From NCBI GenBank assembly GCA_003694355.1, contig RFKI01000205.1:1-8582 (forward strand): a stretch of 8,582 nt of DNA. Reading direction: 5' to 3'. The notes under the pieces are model-generated. The model was given only the letters and a program-made list of their open reading frames with translations. It did not search any database and was not told where the DNA came from. Shown piece after piece: positions 1 to 6,908 of this stretch. A program made the position numbers and the translations under genes. This DNA is from Bdellovibrio sp. GTDB taxonomy: Bacteria; Bdellovibrionota; Bdellovibrionia; Bdellovibrionales; UBA1609. Within the stretch, counting starts at the first letter, position 1. The number at the start of each line of letters is the position of its first letter.

Positions 1-69
1 AAGAAGAATATAATTTCACCTATATTTTTATTTCACACGATTTGTCTGTGGTTAAATTCATTTCTTCTT
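1..69. repeat. Imperfect inverted repeat bracketing the inverted segment
   Basis: Bases 1-20 and 50-69 are imperfect reverse complements, matching at 16 of 20 positions, with a perfect outer 8 bp (AAGAAGAA against TTCTTCTT). They enclose a 29-base loop. The loop holds [10 protein letters not shown] in plus-strand sense, while the flanking ABC gene runs on the minus strand. Such a pair of arms could let a template switch or inversion happen at this spot. The left arm sits exactly at the window edge, so what lies beyond is unknown. Confidence 0.75.
3..65 (+). pseudogene. Displaced H-loop fragment of the ABC ATPase, on the opposite strand
   Basis: Read on the plus strand from base 3, this stretch encodes EEYNFT followed by [15 protein letters not shown]. 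That is the classic OppF/DppF H-loop segment (consensus close to [21 protein letters not shown]) and is exactly what the minus-strand ABC gene lacks after its own LQEE. The reading continues past base 65 only into antisense of the ABC gene. The fragment is seen directly. That it belongs to this very gene, rather than to a paralogue, is inferred from the perfect fit of the missing part. Confidence 0.8.
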
Positions 70-1573
70 GTAAGTCCAAAAGTAAATTTAATATCTGAGC
101 CTGAATTGATACATCCAATGCTGAAACCGACTCATCACAAACAATAAACTCTGGCTTAACGGCCAAAGCTCTTGCAATACAAATTCTTTGACGTTGTCCT
201 CCTGAAAATTCATGAGGATAACGATTTAACATATTTGTCTGTAGCCCCACCTTTTCTAAAAGATGGGCTGCCATATCCAATCCTTCCTTACGAGAGTCCA
301 CGAGTTTATGAATCATCAATGGTTCTAAGAGGGCTGAACCAATGGTCATCCGAGGATTTAAAGAAGCATATGGATCCTGGAAAATAATTTGCATTTTCCG
401 CCTCATGGCTCTCATTTCGTCTCTATTGAGGGAGATCAAATCTTTTCCATTATAAGAAATCTCTCCTGATGAGGGCTCTATTAACCGCAAAATTGTTCGC
501 CCGAGGGTTGTTTTACCACAGCCCGATTCTCCCACCAGGCCCAGTGTACGTCCTTTATGAACCTTTAAAGAAACACCATCAACAGCTTTCACCCAAGATT
601 GCACTTTTCCAAAAAAGTTCTTTTTTAATGGAAAATATTTTTTCAAATCTTTGATTTCTAATAAAACGGGATTTTTTTCTGTGATCGGTCTATTTTGCTT
701 TTCTATGCTGTGAACATCAAAGTCCTTCTCTTTTCCATCTTCTGTCATAAAATCACTCACAGTTGGAAGACGTCTCGGATTTTTATCCAAGGAAGGACGG
801 CAAGCCAAAAGACCCTTTGTATACGGGTGCTGGGGATGCGTGAAAATTTTTAAAGATGTGTTTTTTTCTACAATATCTCCCCGATACATAACAACCACTT
901 CATCTGCAATATCAGCAATCACACCTAAGTCATGAGTGATAAATAAGACACTCATTCCAAATTTTTTCTGCAAATCATCTATTAAATCCAAGATTTGTTT
1001 TTGAATAGTAACATCTAAAGCTGTCGTGGGCTCGTCAGCGATTAGTAGTTCCGGACGACAAGCTATTGCCATGGCAATCATAACTCTCTGCCTTTGTCCC
1101 CCACTCATTTCATGAGGGTAAGAGTTAATTCTGCCCTTAGGGTCCGGGATTCCTACTTGATCCAATAACTCAATGGACCTCTTTAAGGCCTCTTTACGAG
1201 ACATCTTTTGATGGAGAATAAGACTCTCGCTAATCTGCTCTCCAATTGTAAAAACAGGATTCAAGCTCGTCATCGGCTCTTGGAAGATCATAGAAATCTT
1301 ATTGCCACGAACCTGCCGCATCTCACTTTCTTGGAGACTTAGTAGATCTTTACCGTGGAAGAGAATTTCACCGCTCACTATCTTACCAGGGGGATTGGGA
1401 ATAAGACGCATAATAGAAAGCGAAGTGACACTTTTCCCTGAGCCCGATTCTCCAACAAGGCCAATGGTTTTCCCTTGTGGAATGTCAAAAGAAATATTTT
1501 TAACGGCCCTTACAGTTCCACTGTCCGTTTGAAATTCCACACCCAAATTTTTAACAGTTATAAGGGAACCCAT
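20..1573 (-). CDS. Fused two-domain peptide ABC transporter ATPase, C-terminally truncated
   Basis: This is a cytoplasmic ATPase subunit of a di/oligopeptide or related importer, with DppD-like and DppF-like halves fused in one chain as in YejF and GsiA. The first ATPase domain (about 5-240) shows Walker A GESGSGKS (41-48), signature MSGGQRQR (156-163), Walker B LLIADE (176-181) and H-loop ITHD (His214). An oligopeptide-transporter HPYT motif follows at 249-252. The second domain (about 304 on) shows Walker A GESGCGKT (348-355), Q-loop FQDP, signature FSGGQRQR (456-463) and Walker B FIVCDE (476-481). It then breaks after LQEEMNLT (508), where YLFISHD is expected, and nine unrelated residues lead to a stop. 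The H-loop and about 80-100 further residues are missing. The cause is an inverted segment at 1-69 (see that entry). The ATG at 1571-1573 has GGGAG five bases upstream. No permease genes are visible. Family is certain; substrate is not. Confidence 0.93.
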   Translation of the reverse strand: MGSLITVKNLGVEFQTDSGTVRAVKNISFDIPQGKTIGLVGESGSGKSVTSLSIMRLIPNPPGKIVSGEILFHGKDLLSLQESEMRQVRGNKISMIFQEPMTSLNPVFTIGEQISESLILHQKMSRKEALKRSIELLDQVGIPDPKGRINSYPHEMSGGQRQRVMIAMAIACRPELLIADEPTTALDVTIQKQILDLIDDLQKKFGMSVLFITHDLGVIADIADEVVVMYRGDIVEKNTSLKIFTHPQHPYTKGLLACRPSLDKNPRRLPTVSDFMTEDGKEKDFDVHSIEKQNRPITEKNPVLLEIKDLKKYFPLKKNFFGKVQSWVKAVDGVSLKVHKGRTLGLVGESGCGKTTLGRTILRLIEPSSGEISYNGKDLISLNRDEMRAMRRKMQIIFQDPYASLNPRMTIGSALLEPLMIHKLVDSRKEGLDMAAHLLEKVGLQTNMLNRYPHEFSGGQRQRICIARALAVKPEFIVCDESVSALDVSIQAQILNLLLDLQEEMNLTTDKSCEIKI

Positions 1574-1630
1574 TCCTTCTCCCTGCTTGATTCCTCTTGC
1601 AATTCCCCCAAAGAAAAGCTCTTTGTAATC

Positions 1631-1657
1631 CTTATACTATTCTCTCTCAATTAGCAA
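1631..1657 (-). promoter_or_regulatory. Possible weak promoter of the ABC ATPase gene
   Basis: On the minus strand, TTGCTA (1652-1657) and TATAAG (1631-1636) are separated by only 15 bp, about 60 bases upstream of the ABC start codon. The -10 match is good, but the spacing is short and the -35 match is partial. This is a weak candidate. The divergent gene's promoter must lie in the same 186-base gap. Confidence 0.25.
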
Positions 1658-1759
1658 CGAGAGAAGCTTTCCCTTCTCTTGAAATAGACGCGGCGTGATG
1701 GCCTTGAATGCATAAACCTTGTCAGTTAAAACACTAAAAACTTAATAAAAGAAGTAATT

Positions 1760-2407
1760 ATGAGATCAGGAAACTCTAAAATAGACCTCTACATCAATGA
1801 AGTTTTTGCTCCCGAGGACTCCCACTTACGGTCCATCCGAATGGCCTTAAAACAATCAGGCCTTGAAGGCATCCACATTAGCCCCTATGAAGGGAAACTT
1901 CTTCAATTCTTAATGAAAATCTCTCAAGCAAAGAAAGTCATCGAACTTGGAACCCTTTATGGATATTCAACCCTCTGGATGGCCAGAGCCCTCCCTGCAA
2001 ATGGCAAAATTGTGAGCATTGAGAAAAATTCAAAGAATCACCATGCAGCTTCTGAATTTTTATCCCATACAGAGTCTTTTTCAAAAATTCAACTGGTCAA
2101 GGGCGATGCTAAACAAATCCTGAGTGAACATCATGAGTTTTATGACTTTATTTTTATAGATGCAGATAAAGCCTCTTATCCTTTTTACCTTGACTGGGCT
2201 GAAACCCATATTAAAAAAGGGGGGCTTATTGTAGCAGATAACACCCTTTTGTTTGGACATCTTGTTGGGCAACCAAGAGAAATCCAAGTAACTGAAGATC
2301 AAATTGTTGCCATGAAAGCCTTTAATACACGACTGGCCTCTCCTCAAAAATTTTGCAGCATCCTCATTCCAACATATGAAGGTTTAACTGTCGCTCAGGT
2401 TATATAA
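1760..2407 (+). CDS. SAM-dependent O-methyltransferase, COMT/CCoAOMT-like (type 3)
   Basis: This 215-residue cytosolic enzyme belongs to the metal-dependent O-methyltransferase family (catechol, caffeoyl-CoA and YrrM-like enzymes), which moves the methyl group of SAM to a hydroxyl. The SAM-binding motif I is VIELGTLYGYS (60-70), with an acidic residue after the next strand (IVSIEKN, Glu88). The block FIFIDADKASY (130-140) supplies Asp134, and VADN (158-161) supplies Asp160 and Asn161. These three match the metal-binding Asp/Asp/Asn of the family. Length is typical. It stands alone, divergent from the ABC gene, so the substrate cannot be inferred. The start ATG has only a weak upstream purine run (AAGAAG), but the N-terminal helix begins in the usual place for the family. 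No terminator is evident downstream. Confidence 0.9.
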   Translation: MRSGNSKIDLYINEVFAPEDSHLRSIRMALKQSGLEGIHISPYEGKLLQFLMKISQAKKVIELGTLYGYSTLWMARALPANGKIVSIEKNSKNHHAASEFLSHTESFSKIQLVKGDAKQILSEHHEFYDFIFIDADKASYPFYLDWAETHIKKGGLIVADNTLLFGHLVGQPREIQVTEDQIVAMKAFNTRLASPQKFCSILIPTYEGLTVAQVI

Positions 2408-2480
2408 AAATTGTCTTTTTCAATCTGATTCTTATTGTAACAAAAAATTCTTTTTCTTTTATTTTTAAGTGTTTTTCTAT

Positions 2481-2509
2481 TTGAATCTTTTTTTTCAAGG
2501 AAATTTAAT
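2481..2509 (+). promoter_or_regulatory. Probable sigma-70-type promoter of the HU gene
   Basis: TTGAAT (2481-2486) and TTTAAT (2504-2509) are separated by 17 bp, matching the -35 and -10 consensus at 4 of 6 and 5 of 6 positions. The predicted start of transcription, near 2516, leaves a leader of about 20 bases containing the strong ribosome site GGAGGGG (2528-2534). The surrounding 2408-2538 gap is very T-rich, so a chance match is possible. Confidence 0.5.
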
Positions 2510-2538
2510 TTACAGACTACAATTAACGGAGGGGATTT

Positions 2539-2811
2539 ATGAACAAAGCTCAACTAGTCGAAAAAGTAGCCTCAAAAACAGGATTAACGAAAGTAGAAGT
2601 GGAAAATGTTTTGGACACCACAATTGACGTGATCCGAAAATCCGTTAAAAAAGGAGAATCTGTTAAACTAGTTGGCTTTGGAACTTTTACGAAAATACAA
2701 CGAAAATCCCGAACTGGTCATAACCCGAAAACAAAACAAACTATAAAAATACCTGCAGCATGGTATCCTAAATTCCGACCTGGATTGGAATTTAAAAATA
2801 TGCTCAAATAA
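2539..2811 (+). CDS. HU/IHF-family histone-like DNA-binding protein
   Basis: This 90-residue nucleoid protein forms dimers and bends DNA. The whole family pattern is present. The N-terminal helices begin MNKAQLVEKVASKTGL, GFGTF sits at 46-50, and the DNA-binding beta arm is RTGHNPKTKQTIKIPA (58-73) with the intercalating Pro63. The protein ends in PKFRPG and a short helix. Two details depart from the commonest HU sequence: TK in place of TG after the NP motif, and AWYPKF where AKKVPKF is usual. The start has the strongest ribosome site in the window, GGAGGGG, and a promoter-like sequence just upstream, which fits an abundant protein. The phosphofructokinase gene begins 8 bases after the stop. 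Whether it is HU or an HU-like paralogue cannot be told here. Confidence 0.95.
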   Translation: MNKAQLVEKVASKTGLTKVEVENVLDTTIDVIRKSVKKGESVKLVGFGTFTKIQRKSRTGHNPKTKQTIKIPAAWYPKFRPGLEFKNMLK

Positions 2812-2819
2812 CTATTGTG

Positions 2820-3815
2820 ATGGCTGGCCAATTCAATAGTTCTCAATTAAAAAAAATCGGCGTATTTACTAGCGGAGGAGATGCGCCTGGCATGAACGCT
2901 GCTATCCGAGCTATTGTGAGAACAGCTTGCTACTATAATCTGGAAGTGGTTGGGTTCATCCATGGGTATCAGGGTATCATAAATAAAGATTTTGTACCCC
3001 TTGCCCCTCGTTCTGTTGCAAATATTATCCAACGAGGAGGCACCATTTTAAAAGCTGGACGATGCCAAAAGTTTTTAGATCCTCAGATTAGAAAAGCTGC
3101 TGCTCATAACCTAAAAGAACTTAAAGTTGATGCCCTTCTCTGTATTGGTGGCGATGGGTCTTTCAAGGGAGCACATATTTTCTGGGAAGAACACCATATT
3201 CCCATTGTTGGGCTTCCCGGAACTATTGATAATGACATCTATGGAACAGATAATACCATTGGGTTTAATACGGCTGTTAATACAGCGCTTGAAGCTATAG
3301 ACCGCATTCGAGATACAGCCGCCAGTCATGATCGCCTTTTTATTGTTGAAGTCATGGGGAGAGATTCTGGATTCATTGCCTCAGCTGTAGGACTTGCTGG
3401 AGGAGCTGAAAATATTTTTATTCCCGAAGAGCCTTATAGCATAAAGAGCATTATTAAAAGCATTAAAGAAAGTATCAGAAAAGGAAAAAAAAGTAGCATA
3501 CTCGTAACTGCAGAAGGACAAAAGCCAGGACGGGCCTATGACCTTGCAGAAGCCCTTAGAAAGCAAGGAGGATTTGAAGCTAAAGTATGTATTTTGGGTC
3601 ATATCCAAAGAGGAGGATCCCCTTCTGCAACAGACCGCATTCTGGCAAGCCAATTTGGATTCATGGGCGTTGAAGAACTACGAAGAGGGCACTGTGATAT
3701 TTTTGTAGGAATTAAAAATAATCAGTTTGTTTCAACCCCACTTCAAGAAGCCATAAATAAAAAGAAGGATATCGATAAAAAATTCTTAAAATTAATCCAT
3801 ATCCTCTCATCTTAA
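2820..3815 (+). CDS. pfkA: ATP-dependent 6-phosphofructokinase
   Basis: This cytosolic glycolytic enzyme phosphorylates fructose 6-phosphate to fructose 1,6-bisphosphate. Numbering from an in-frame GTG one codon earlier (2817, 332 residues), the motifs run in order: SGGDAPGMNAAIRA (19-32), GGDGS (111-115), PGTIDND with catalytic Asp138 (134-140), MGRDSG (180-185), Glu233 in the TAEG loop, and GHIQRGGSP (261-269). Gly in GGDG and Gly135 before TIDND mark the ATP-using type rather than the pyrophosphate type, which has Asp and Lys there. Length is normal (E. coli PfkA is 320). The ATG at 2820 is chosen, but the GTG at 2817 is equally possible. Neither has a recognisable ribosome site, and the HU stop lies only 8 bases upstream, so translation may be coupled to HU. 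A new promoter follows for the next gene. Confidence 0.96.
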   Translation: MAGQFNSSQLKKIGVFTSGGDAPGMNAAIRAIVRTACYYNLEVVGFIHGYQGIINKDFVPLAPRSVANIIQRGGTILKAGRCQKFLDPQIRKAAAHNLKELKVDALLCIGGDGSFKGAHIFWEEHHIPIVGLPGTIDNDIYGTDNTIGFNTAVNTALEAIDRIRDTAASHDRLFIVEVMGRDSGFIASAVGLAGGAENIFIPEEPYSIKSIIKSIKESIRKGKKSSILVTAEGQKPGRAYDLAEALRKQGGFEAKVCILGHIQRGGSPSATDRILASQFGFMGVEELRRGHCDIFVGIKNNQFVSTPLQEAINKKKDIDKKFLKLIHILSS

Positions 3816-3834
3816 ATATAACTCATTACGCCAA

Positions 3835-3863
3835 TTGACATCCTTTGTTTAAAAAAATATTCT
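3835..3863 (+). promoter_or_regulatory. Strong sigma-70-type promoter of the LivJ-like gene
   Basis: A perfect -35 TTGACA (3835-3840) is followed after 17 bp by TATTCT (3858-3863, 4 of 6 to consensus). Transcription would start near 3870, just before the ribosome site AAGGA (3878-3882). It lies in the 72-base gap after pfkA, so the downstream gene probably has its own transcript. Confidence 0.65.
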
Positions 3864-3887
3864 CTTGTTCAAAAGTCAAGGAAAGCC

Positions 3888-5072
3888 ATGAAGATTCAAA
3901 TATGTCTTTTAAAAAACTTTATTTATTTATTATCTCTTTTTTCTCTATCTTCCTGCTTTTTAATTAAAGATAAAACTCCAATAGATGCTCCTATTGTCAT
4001 TGGAGAATTTGGCTCAATGACAGGAAGTGAATCTACTTTTGGCACGAGCACTCATTTAGGGATTCAAATGGCTATTGATGAAATCAACGCCAAAGGAGGA
4101 CTTTTATCAGGACGCCCTTTAAAACTGATTTCTAAAGATGATAAAAGTTCCATTGAAGAAACTAAAAGAGTTGTGAAAGAGTTGATCACTAAACATCATG
4201 TGGTGGCTCTTATTGGAGAAGTGGCAAGCTCAAGAACTCTAGCTGCAGCTCCCATTGCACAAAGACATAAAGTTCCCTTAATAAGCCCAGCTTCAACAAA
4301 CCCTAAAGTCACTCAGATAGGCTCTTACATTTTTAGAATTTGTTATATAGACCCTTTTCAAGGTTATGTGATGGCTAAATTTGCTGTTGAAAATTTAAAA
4401 ATTAAAAAAATCGCTATACTCAAAGACTTAAATTCTTCTTATAGCCGTGATTTAGCCGATTATTTTGCAAAAACCCTTAAAGAGCTTGGTGGACAAGTTG
4501 TGGCTAATGAAGTTTACTCCAGTGGTGATATTAATTTTAAATCTCAACTAAAACGCATTCGTTCTCAAAAGCCAGAAGCTATATTTATCCCTGGCTATTA
4601 TACTGAAGTGGCTCTTATTGCCAGACAAATAAAGCAAATGGGTATCAAAGCCTATCTTCTGGGCGGGGACGGATGGGATAGTAAACGGCTTTTTGAATTA
4701 GGAAAAGAAGCTGTTATCGGAGGTTACTTCTCAAACCATTATACCCTTGAAAGCCAACGTCCAGAAGCTATTCAATTTCGAAAAAAGTTTCTTAAAAAAT
4801 ACAACACAACACCTGATGGACTGGCTGCCATGGGTTATGATGCTCTCAAAATTTTGGCCTACGCTATAAAAAAGGCGGGCTCCACAAAAAATACAGATAT
4901 CAGAAGAGAGCTTTCTCGCATTAAAAACTTTCCTGCTGTGACTGGTCCCATCACTATTGATGAAAATAGAAATGCCATAAAACCCATTTTTATAGTTAAA
5001 GTCGATGGACCTACAAATCGCTATGTAACAACAATTCAACCTAAGATTTTAAAAAAAAGAGAAGGGAATTAA
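3888..5072 (+). CDS. Lipoprotein substrate-binding protein, branched-chain amino acid (LivJ-like) type
   Basis: This 394-residue periplasmic type I binding protein (Peripla_BP_6 class) captures a ligand for an ABC importer; branched-chain amino acids are typical for the class. The N-terminus has a hydrophobic segment (about 7-20) ending in the lipobox LSSC, so Cys23 should be lipid-modified and the protein membrane-anchored. The class signature runs in order: IVIGEFGSMTGSESTFG (36-52), EINAKGGLLSG (65-75), ALIGEVASSRTLAAAPIAQ (107-125), ISPASTNP (132-139), GGDGWDS (259-265) and MGYDAL (315-320). The start has AAGGA upstream. No LivH, LivM, LivG or LivF gene is present, so it must work with a transporter encoded elsewhere or act as a sensor-type binding protein. 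Its last codons overlap the terminator stem of the convergent flagellar operon. Family is certain; ligand is not. Confidence 0.92.
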   Translation: MKIQICLLKNFIYLLSLFSLSSCFLIKDKTPIDAPIVIGEFGSMTGSESTFGTSTHLGIQMAIDEINAKGGLLSGRPLKLISKDDKSSIEETKRVVKELITKHHVVALIGEVASSRTLAAAPIAQRHKVPLISPASTNPKVTQIGSYIFRICYIDPFQGYVMAKFAVENLKIKKIAILKDLNSSYSRDLADYFAKTLKELGGQVVANEVYSSGDINFKSQLKRIRSQKPEAIFIPGYYTEVALIARQIKQMGIKAYLLGGDGWDSKRLFELGKEAVIGGYFSNHYTLESQRPEAIQFRKKFLKKYNTTPDGLAAMGYDALKILAYAIKKAGSTKNTDIRRELSRIKNFPAVTGPITIDENRNAIKPIFIVKVDGPTNRYVTTIQPKILKKREGN

Positions 5073-5091
5073 TGCTTTGTTCCCTTCTCTT
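5051..5091 (-). terminator. Intrinsic terminator of the flagellar hook operon
   Basis: Bases 5057-5068 and 5080-5091 form a perfect 12-bp stem (AAGAGAAGGGAA against TTCCCTTCTCTT) with an 11-base loop. On the minus strand it is followed directly by a run of T, the complement of the A run at 5051-5058. It lies 13 bases after the flgE stop, so flgE is the last gene of its operon. On the plus strand the stem is followed by TAGAAAC with no T run, so it should end livJ-like transcripts poorly or not at all. Confidence 0.9.
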
Positions 5092-5103
5092 AGAAACTTA
5101 AAA

Positions 5104-6396
5104 TTATCGTTTTAGATTAATAATCTCTGCCAATAGTTGATCCGTAGTTGTAATCGTTTTCGCATTTGCCTGAAAGGCCCTTTGATTTTGCATAAGATTT
5201 ACAAATTCAAGAGCCATATCCACAGTAGATCTCTCCAAAGATTTTGCATAAAGTTTTCCTCTTCCCCCTCTATTAGGTTTTCCAGGAGAAGGAGGTCCTG
5301 AATCTCTCGCTTCTTTTAAACGGTTATTTCCCACCTTAAAGAGAGCCTCTGGGTTTTCAAAATTAGCTAGAGCAATCTGTGCAAGGTCCTGTGTTTGACC
5401 ATTACTATATAGTGCGGTTAATACACCTTCATCGTTAAAAGAGAGATTCGTAATAGTCCCTGCCGCTGACCCATCTTGAGACCAACTTATTAAATCAGAC
5501 TCTCGACCATATTGTTTTGTTCCATCCAGACCTTTCCCTTTATCTGTCGTAATGGAATCCCCAAAGTCTATTTTAACTTGCTGATTGGGCTGTGCACCAC
5601 CTGTAAAATTAAAATTACTATATTCTTGAGTTTCTGTATCCAGTTTTCCATCAACAGTAAAAGTAATTTTTCCTCGAACGACTTCCGCTAACCCATCCTC
5701 CGGTCCTCCAACAACTTCCTTTCCATCAACCATGCCATGATATTCCCAGGTTCTGTCAGCAACTTTATTGAAAAACATTGTCAAAAGATGCTTATTACCT
5801 TGAGAATCATACATTTCAATTCCTGTAGAATAGTTAGACGTAGAATGAGGATCTTTTGGATCAAAAGTTTTCATCTGATCTTTTCCAATTCGAGAATCTA
5901 AATTAAGATCCATACGAATTAATGTGGTTTCTTTTGCAGGAACTAACGCTCTTGGAAATTTAATATCAGAGAGACGATTTACGATATTACCCTTTTCGTC
6001 AGCCAGAAATCCTTGGACACGCTGATTATCATTAGATACCAAAAAACCATCTTTATCGAAGTGAAAAGAGCCATCACGAGTGAATGACTCTCCATCAGAT
6101 CCTCTTAAAATAAAGTATCCATTTCCTGAAATAGCTAAATCCGTTGCTTTTTCAGTAGCATCTACATTTCCTTGAATTAAAATAGGATTAACAGCACCAA
6201 TTTTAACCCCTCGACCAATCTGGTTTCCTCCTAGGATACCTTTTAATGACTTTGAAACCAGATCATTGAATTCAGCACGACTAGCTTTAAAACCAACCGT
6301 GTTGGCATTAGCGATATTGTCGCCAATAACGCCCAAAGCTTCTCCTTGGGCGCTTAAACCGGAGACTCCGGTATAAAGCGAAGATAATACTCCCAT
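5104..6396 (-). CDS. flgE: Flagellar hook protein FlgE
   Basis: This is the building block of the hook, the flexible joint between rod and filament, exported by the flagellar type III system. With the chosen start it has 430 residues. The N-terminus MGVLSSLYTGVSGLSAQG, followed by DNIANANTVGFKAS (26-39), is the rod/hook signature. LAISGNGYFIL (88-98) is the conserved core motif. The C-terminal coiled-coil helix contains VDMALEFVNLMQNQRAFQAN (392-411) and ends ITTTDQLLAEIINLKR. A Pro/Gly/Arg-rich link at 366-380 sits where family members usually have a Gly-rich one. The ATG at 6394-6396 is preferred because GGAGGT (6401-6406) lies just upstream and the protein then begins as the family does; an in-frame ATG at 6426 would add ten odd residues. 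Length and the variable middle exclude the shorter rod proteins FlgF and FlgG. Confidence 0.95.
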   Translation of the reverse strand: MGVLSSLYTGVSGLSAQGEALGVIGDNIANANTVGFKASRAEFNDLVSKSLKGILGGNQIGRGVKIGAVNPILIQGNVDATEKATDLAISGNGYFILRGSDGESFTRDGSFHFDKDGFLVSNDNQRVQGFLADEKGNIVNRLSDIKFPRALVPAKETTLIRMDLNLDSRIGKDQMKTFDPKDPHSTSNYSTGIEMYDSQGNKHLLTMFFNKVADRTWEYHGMVDGKEVVGGPEDGLAEVVRGKITFTVDGKLDTETQEYSNFNFTGGAQPNQQVKIDFGDSITTDKGKGLDGTKQYGRESDLISWSQDGSAAGTITNLSFNDEGVLTALYSNGQTQDLAQIALANFENPEALFKVGNNRLKEARDSGPPSPGKPNRGGRGKLYAKSLERSTVDMALEFVNLMQNQRAFQANAKTITTTDQLLAEIINLKR

Positions 6397-6440
6397 AATG
6401 ACCTCCATGTCTTTAAGCCGCAGCATCCAGCCACAGCATG

Positions 6441-6469
6441 AAGGGCCCCCTCAAAGAGGACCAGCCCTT
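6441..6469 (-). other. GC-rich intercistronic hairpin before flgE
   Basis: AAGGGC (6441-6446) and GCCCTT (6464-6469) pair perfectly, and inside them CCTC (6449-6452) pairs with GAGG (6456-6459) around an AAA or TTT loop. It lies 10 bases after the small gene's stop and about 35 bases before the flgE ribosome site, in otherwise AT-rich DNA. No T run follows on either strand, so it is not a standard terminator. Nearby, two 10-base copies of ATGCTG(T/C)GGC (minus strand, 6417-6426 and 6430-6439) form a short direct repeat. An RNA-stability or translation-control role is only inferred. Confidence 0.6.
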
Positions 6470-6479
6470 GATTAAAAAA

Positions 6480-6899
6480 TTATAAAATCACTGTACTATC
6501 TATATTAGTAAACACATTCTCCTTCAACATCGCTTTGTCCATCACTGTAACAACAGTATTATCCTTTACACTGACCACTAAAGCAGCTTGATCTGTTAAA
6601 ACTAAAGTCTCTTTGCTTCCTTTAGATTTTGCTTTTGAAACAGCATCAGAAATTCTTGATAGCATCTCTGAGGAAAAACTCAATCCTCTTTGAAACATTC
6701 TATCTATAGCATGTCTAGAAAATTTTAGATTTTTTGATACACCTGTCTGAGGCTTATCAGAAACACTTCCTTTTTTAATTTTTAAAGACTCTTCCAATAC
6801 CCTTTTAAAAACATGAGGTTGAGACTCCCCAACTGAAACTTTAGGCTTTAAATTTTCTGATATATTTGTTAGTGAAGAATGAACTTTTCCCACACTCAT
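6480..6899 (-). CDS. Flagellar operon protein, TIGR02530 type
   Basis: This 139-residue protein matches, as I recall the family, the uncharacterised flagellar operon protein (TIGR02530) usually encoded between flgD and flgE. The conserved part is the second half: FSRHAIDRMFQRG (60-72), KGSKETLVL (93-101), ALVVSVKDNTVVTVMD (106-121) and the C-terminus KENVFTNIDSTVIL (126-139). The first 55 residues are polar and probably flexible. There is no signal peptide or membrane segment, so it is either cytoplasmic or a substrate of the flagellar export system. Its ribosome site AGGGG (6906-6910) overlaps the flgD stop codon, which points to translational coupling. The biochemical role is not known to me; position implies hook assembly. 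Confidence 0.85.
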   Translation of the reverse strand: MSVGKVHSSLTNISENLKPKVSVGESQPHVFKRVLEESLKIKKGSVSDKPQTGVSKNLKFSRHAIDRMFQRGLSFSSEMLSRISDAVSKAKSKGSKETLVLTDQAALVVSVKDNTVVTVMDKAMLKENVFTNIDSTVIL

Positions 6900-6908
6900 T
6901 AAAAACCC

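Noticed and set aside
1660..1679. Hairpin AGAGAAG/CTTCTCT between the ABC and methyltransferase genes as a terminator
   Set aside because: It lies between two divergent gene starts and has no T run on either side, so there is no transcript for it to end. An operator role cannot be supported from sequence alone.
1704..1731. Promoter TTGAAT with TTAAAA for the methyltransferase gene
   Set aside because: The -10 matches consensus at only 3 of 6 positions and spacing is 16 bp. In such AT-rich DNA this is close to chance, and an alternative TTGTCA at 1719 is no better.
2408..2538. Intrinsic terminator in the T-rich gap after the methyltransferase gene
   Set aside because: There are several T runs, but only short AT-only stems (such as TTGAA/TTCAA) that are not convincing.
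2847..3653. Minus-strand open frames antisense to pfkA, and similar ones elsewhere
   Set aside because: They lie wholly within well-supported genes on the other strand, have no ribosome sites and no recognisable protein motifs.
2820..3815. A pyrophosphate-dependent phosphofructokinase
   Set aside because: The deciding positions are Gly in GGDG and Gly before TIDND, which mark the ATP-using enzyme.
6397..6426. An earlier flgE start at the ATG at 6424-6426
   Set aside because: The ATG at 6394-6396 has a clear GGAGGT site and gives the family N-terminus MGVLSSLYTG. The extra residues would overlap that ribosome site and look unlike any hook protein.
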